A DNA stretch of 64,000 nucleotides from Gracilaria gracilis (taxonomy: Eukaryota; Rhodophyta; Florideophyceae; Gracilariales; Gracilariaceae), in NCBI GenBank assembly GCA_030374805.1, contig JARGSG010000083.1, positions 1-64,000 of the forward strand, written 5' to 3'. Shown piece by piece: positions 63,083-64,000 of the stretch. Position 1 is the stretch's first letter. Each line of letters opens with the position of its first letter. Position numbers and translations under genes: made by a program. The notes under the pieces are model-generated. The model saw nothing but the letters and a program-made list of their open reading frames with translations, ran no database searches and was not told the DNA's origin.

Positions 63083-63094
63083 TCTCCCCCTTCT
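63083..63094 (-). other. Polypurine tract of element D
   Basis: The complement reads as a purine run (GAGAAGGGGGAGA) directly before the LTR in element orientation, as in element A. Confidence 0.65.
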
Positions 63095-63136
63095 CAGGCT
63101 GAAACTTCCGACTCGTTCGGCTTCTCACCTCCCATC

Positions 63137-64000
63137 ATGGGCCTATATAATCCGGACTCCGGCGGTGAGCCTAACGACCACTCGGACTCCAACAACTTGG
63201 CACTCGTACCATACTTGGCACCTTCGACTCTCATCGACACAGCGATGCCTACCAATAACAACGACACCTCCGGTAATTCCGGCGCTCTCCCAGGTGGGAC
63301 TACGCGAATGACCGCTGCCGGACCGCGGTTCCGGTCGGTACCCTTGCCTCAATCGTCGGGGGCTTCCGCTTCCGGCGCGGCGTCCGTTGCGACAGCAGCG
63401 ACTCCGGATACAGCTCCCGTGTGGGATTGGTTCCATGCTAGCGTGCCGACAAATACGGGAGGATGGCCCGGTCTTGGGAGTCTCCGCGTACGCGATCCTC
63501 ACCGCAATAGCGGCCTGTTTGCACAAGCCCCGTCGTTCAATGCCGAAGCCATTCGGAATGAAGCGTTGATCAACTCCTACGCCAAGGACGGTATCCTCCC
63601 CGGAGGGCTTCCCGTTAGCGTCGTCCGCTCATGGGACTGGCTCGCCCGTATCACGGTCCATCCAAATTGTCTCTGGTATACGAGAAGCGAGAGCCTGGCG
63701 TTCGCTCGCCGGGAGATTGCCCGCATTGGGTATGCGCGACATTTTCGGGCGCCGAACGAGCATCCGGTTCCGTTCCATTACGGGTTTGACGTGGCCTACT
63801 ACCGTACGTTCGGCGAGGTTGAGTACGGAGATCGACTGGCTGTTGCCTTCGACGAGATTGACCGCTATGCGGATGTCGTCCAGCCCCACCAGGATCTCAT
63901 CCTGTGGGCTCGTCCGATTCTTCGGGCCGAGTTCCGGTACCTCCGCAAGTCGTCGCGGCGCGAGTTCTTGGAAGGCCTCCGTCACGAGAGGAAGTGGCGA
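63137..64000 (+). CDS. Opposite-strand ORF of element D, runs off the window
   Basis: ATG 63137 lies 55 nt inside the LTR, and the frame is open for 288 codons to the window end. It aligns without gaps to 21740-20877 (minus) of element A. I count 25 codon differences, of which 4 are synonymous, and no stop or frameshift. Same unknown protein as in A. Confidence 0.55.
   Translation, partial: MGLYNPDSGGEPNDHSDSNNLALVPYLAPSTLIDTAMPTNNNDTSGNSGALPGGTTRMTAAGPRFRSVPLPQSSGASASGAASVATAATPDTAPVWDWFHASVPTNTGGWPGLGSLRVRDPHRNSGLFAQAPSFNAEAIRNEALINSYAKDGILPGGLPVSVVRSWDWLARITVHPNCLWYTRSESLAFARREIARIGYARHFRAPNEHPVPFHYGFDVAYYRTFGEVEYGDRLAVAFDEIDRYADVVQPHQDLILWARPILRAEFRYLRKSSRREFLEGLRHERKWR

Noticed and set aside
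1-64000. tRNA or rRNA genes
   Set aside because: I saw no cloverleaf or rRNA-like segment by eye. A tRNA scan would be needed to be certain.

Overview
The window is eukaryotic nuclear DNA. It combines AT-rich intergenic sequence, long intronless genes, chromodomain-bearing Ty3/gypsy-type LTR retrotransposons, and fragments of PIF/Harbinger-like and pogo/Tigger-like DNA transposons. Intron-poor multi-kilobase genes, Sel1 and ankyrin fragments and NB-ARC/WD40 receptors fit a florideophyte red alga (Chondrus or Gracilariopsis type) best. That placement is inference from memory, roughly even odds, and nothing in the sequence proves it.

Layout. (1) 1-27383 is a nest of LTR retrotransposons. Element C (minus strand, LTR 26533-27383) is interrupted in its RT by element A of the same family (plus strand, LTRs 1-750 and 21795-22645). 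Element A is interrupted at its RT/RNase H junction by element B of a second family (minus strand, 5093-16294, 542-bp LTRs, 5-bp target duplication CTATG on both sides). A fourth copy, D (minus strand, LTR 62232-63082), enters at the right edge and has cut a pogo-like transposase gene. Both families share one layout: LTR, an 18-nt primer binding site identical in A and B, a gag split by one in-frame stop, pol (PR-RT-RH-INT-chromodomain), then a long open frame on the opposite strand before the 3' LTR. (2) 27384-32100 is AT-rich, with a broken Harbinger-like transposase, a Sel1-repeat fragment between direct repeats, and two striking perfect palindromes. (3) 32.1-56.6 kb is a tandem cluster of NLR-like receptor genes, all on the minus strand and intronless: two TIR-NB-ARC-WD40 genes (32401-36585, 42496-46701), a WD40 C-terminal pseudogene (48862-49375), and a gene with the same NB-ARC-WD40 chassis but an alpha-helical, RPW8/HeLo-like N-terminus in place of TIR (52303-56268). 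(4) 56.6-64 kb holds a GC-rich stretch I cannot assign, a DDE transposase with one frame break, a short ankyrin gene, the truncated pogo-like transposase and element D.

How it fits together. The receptor cluster looks like an innate-immunity or allorecognition locus. The three genes keep their NB-ARC ATPase motifs and share an upstream promoter block. Much of their difference in the WD40 blades falls at positions expected to line the ligand surface, and blades have been recently copied. The N-terminal signalling domain has been exchanged on a constant chassis, as in plant TNL/CNL and fungal HET-type receptors. The retroelements are mostly defective, but they carry unusual shared features: a stop at the same place in gag, opposite-strand frames, and in element B a dense array of CCGNNCGG palindromes.
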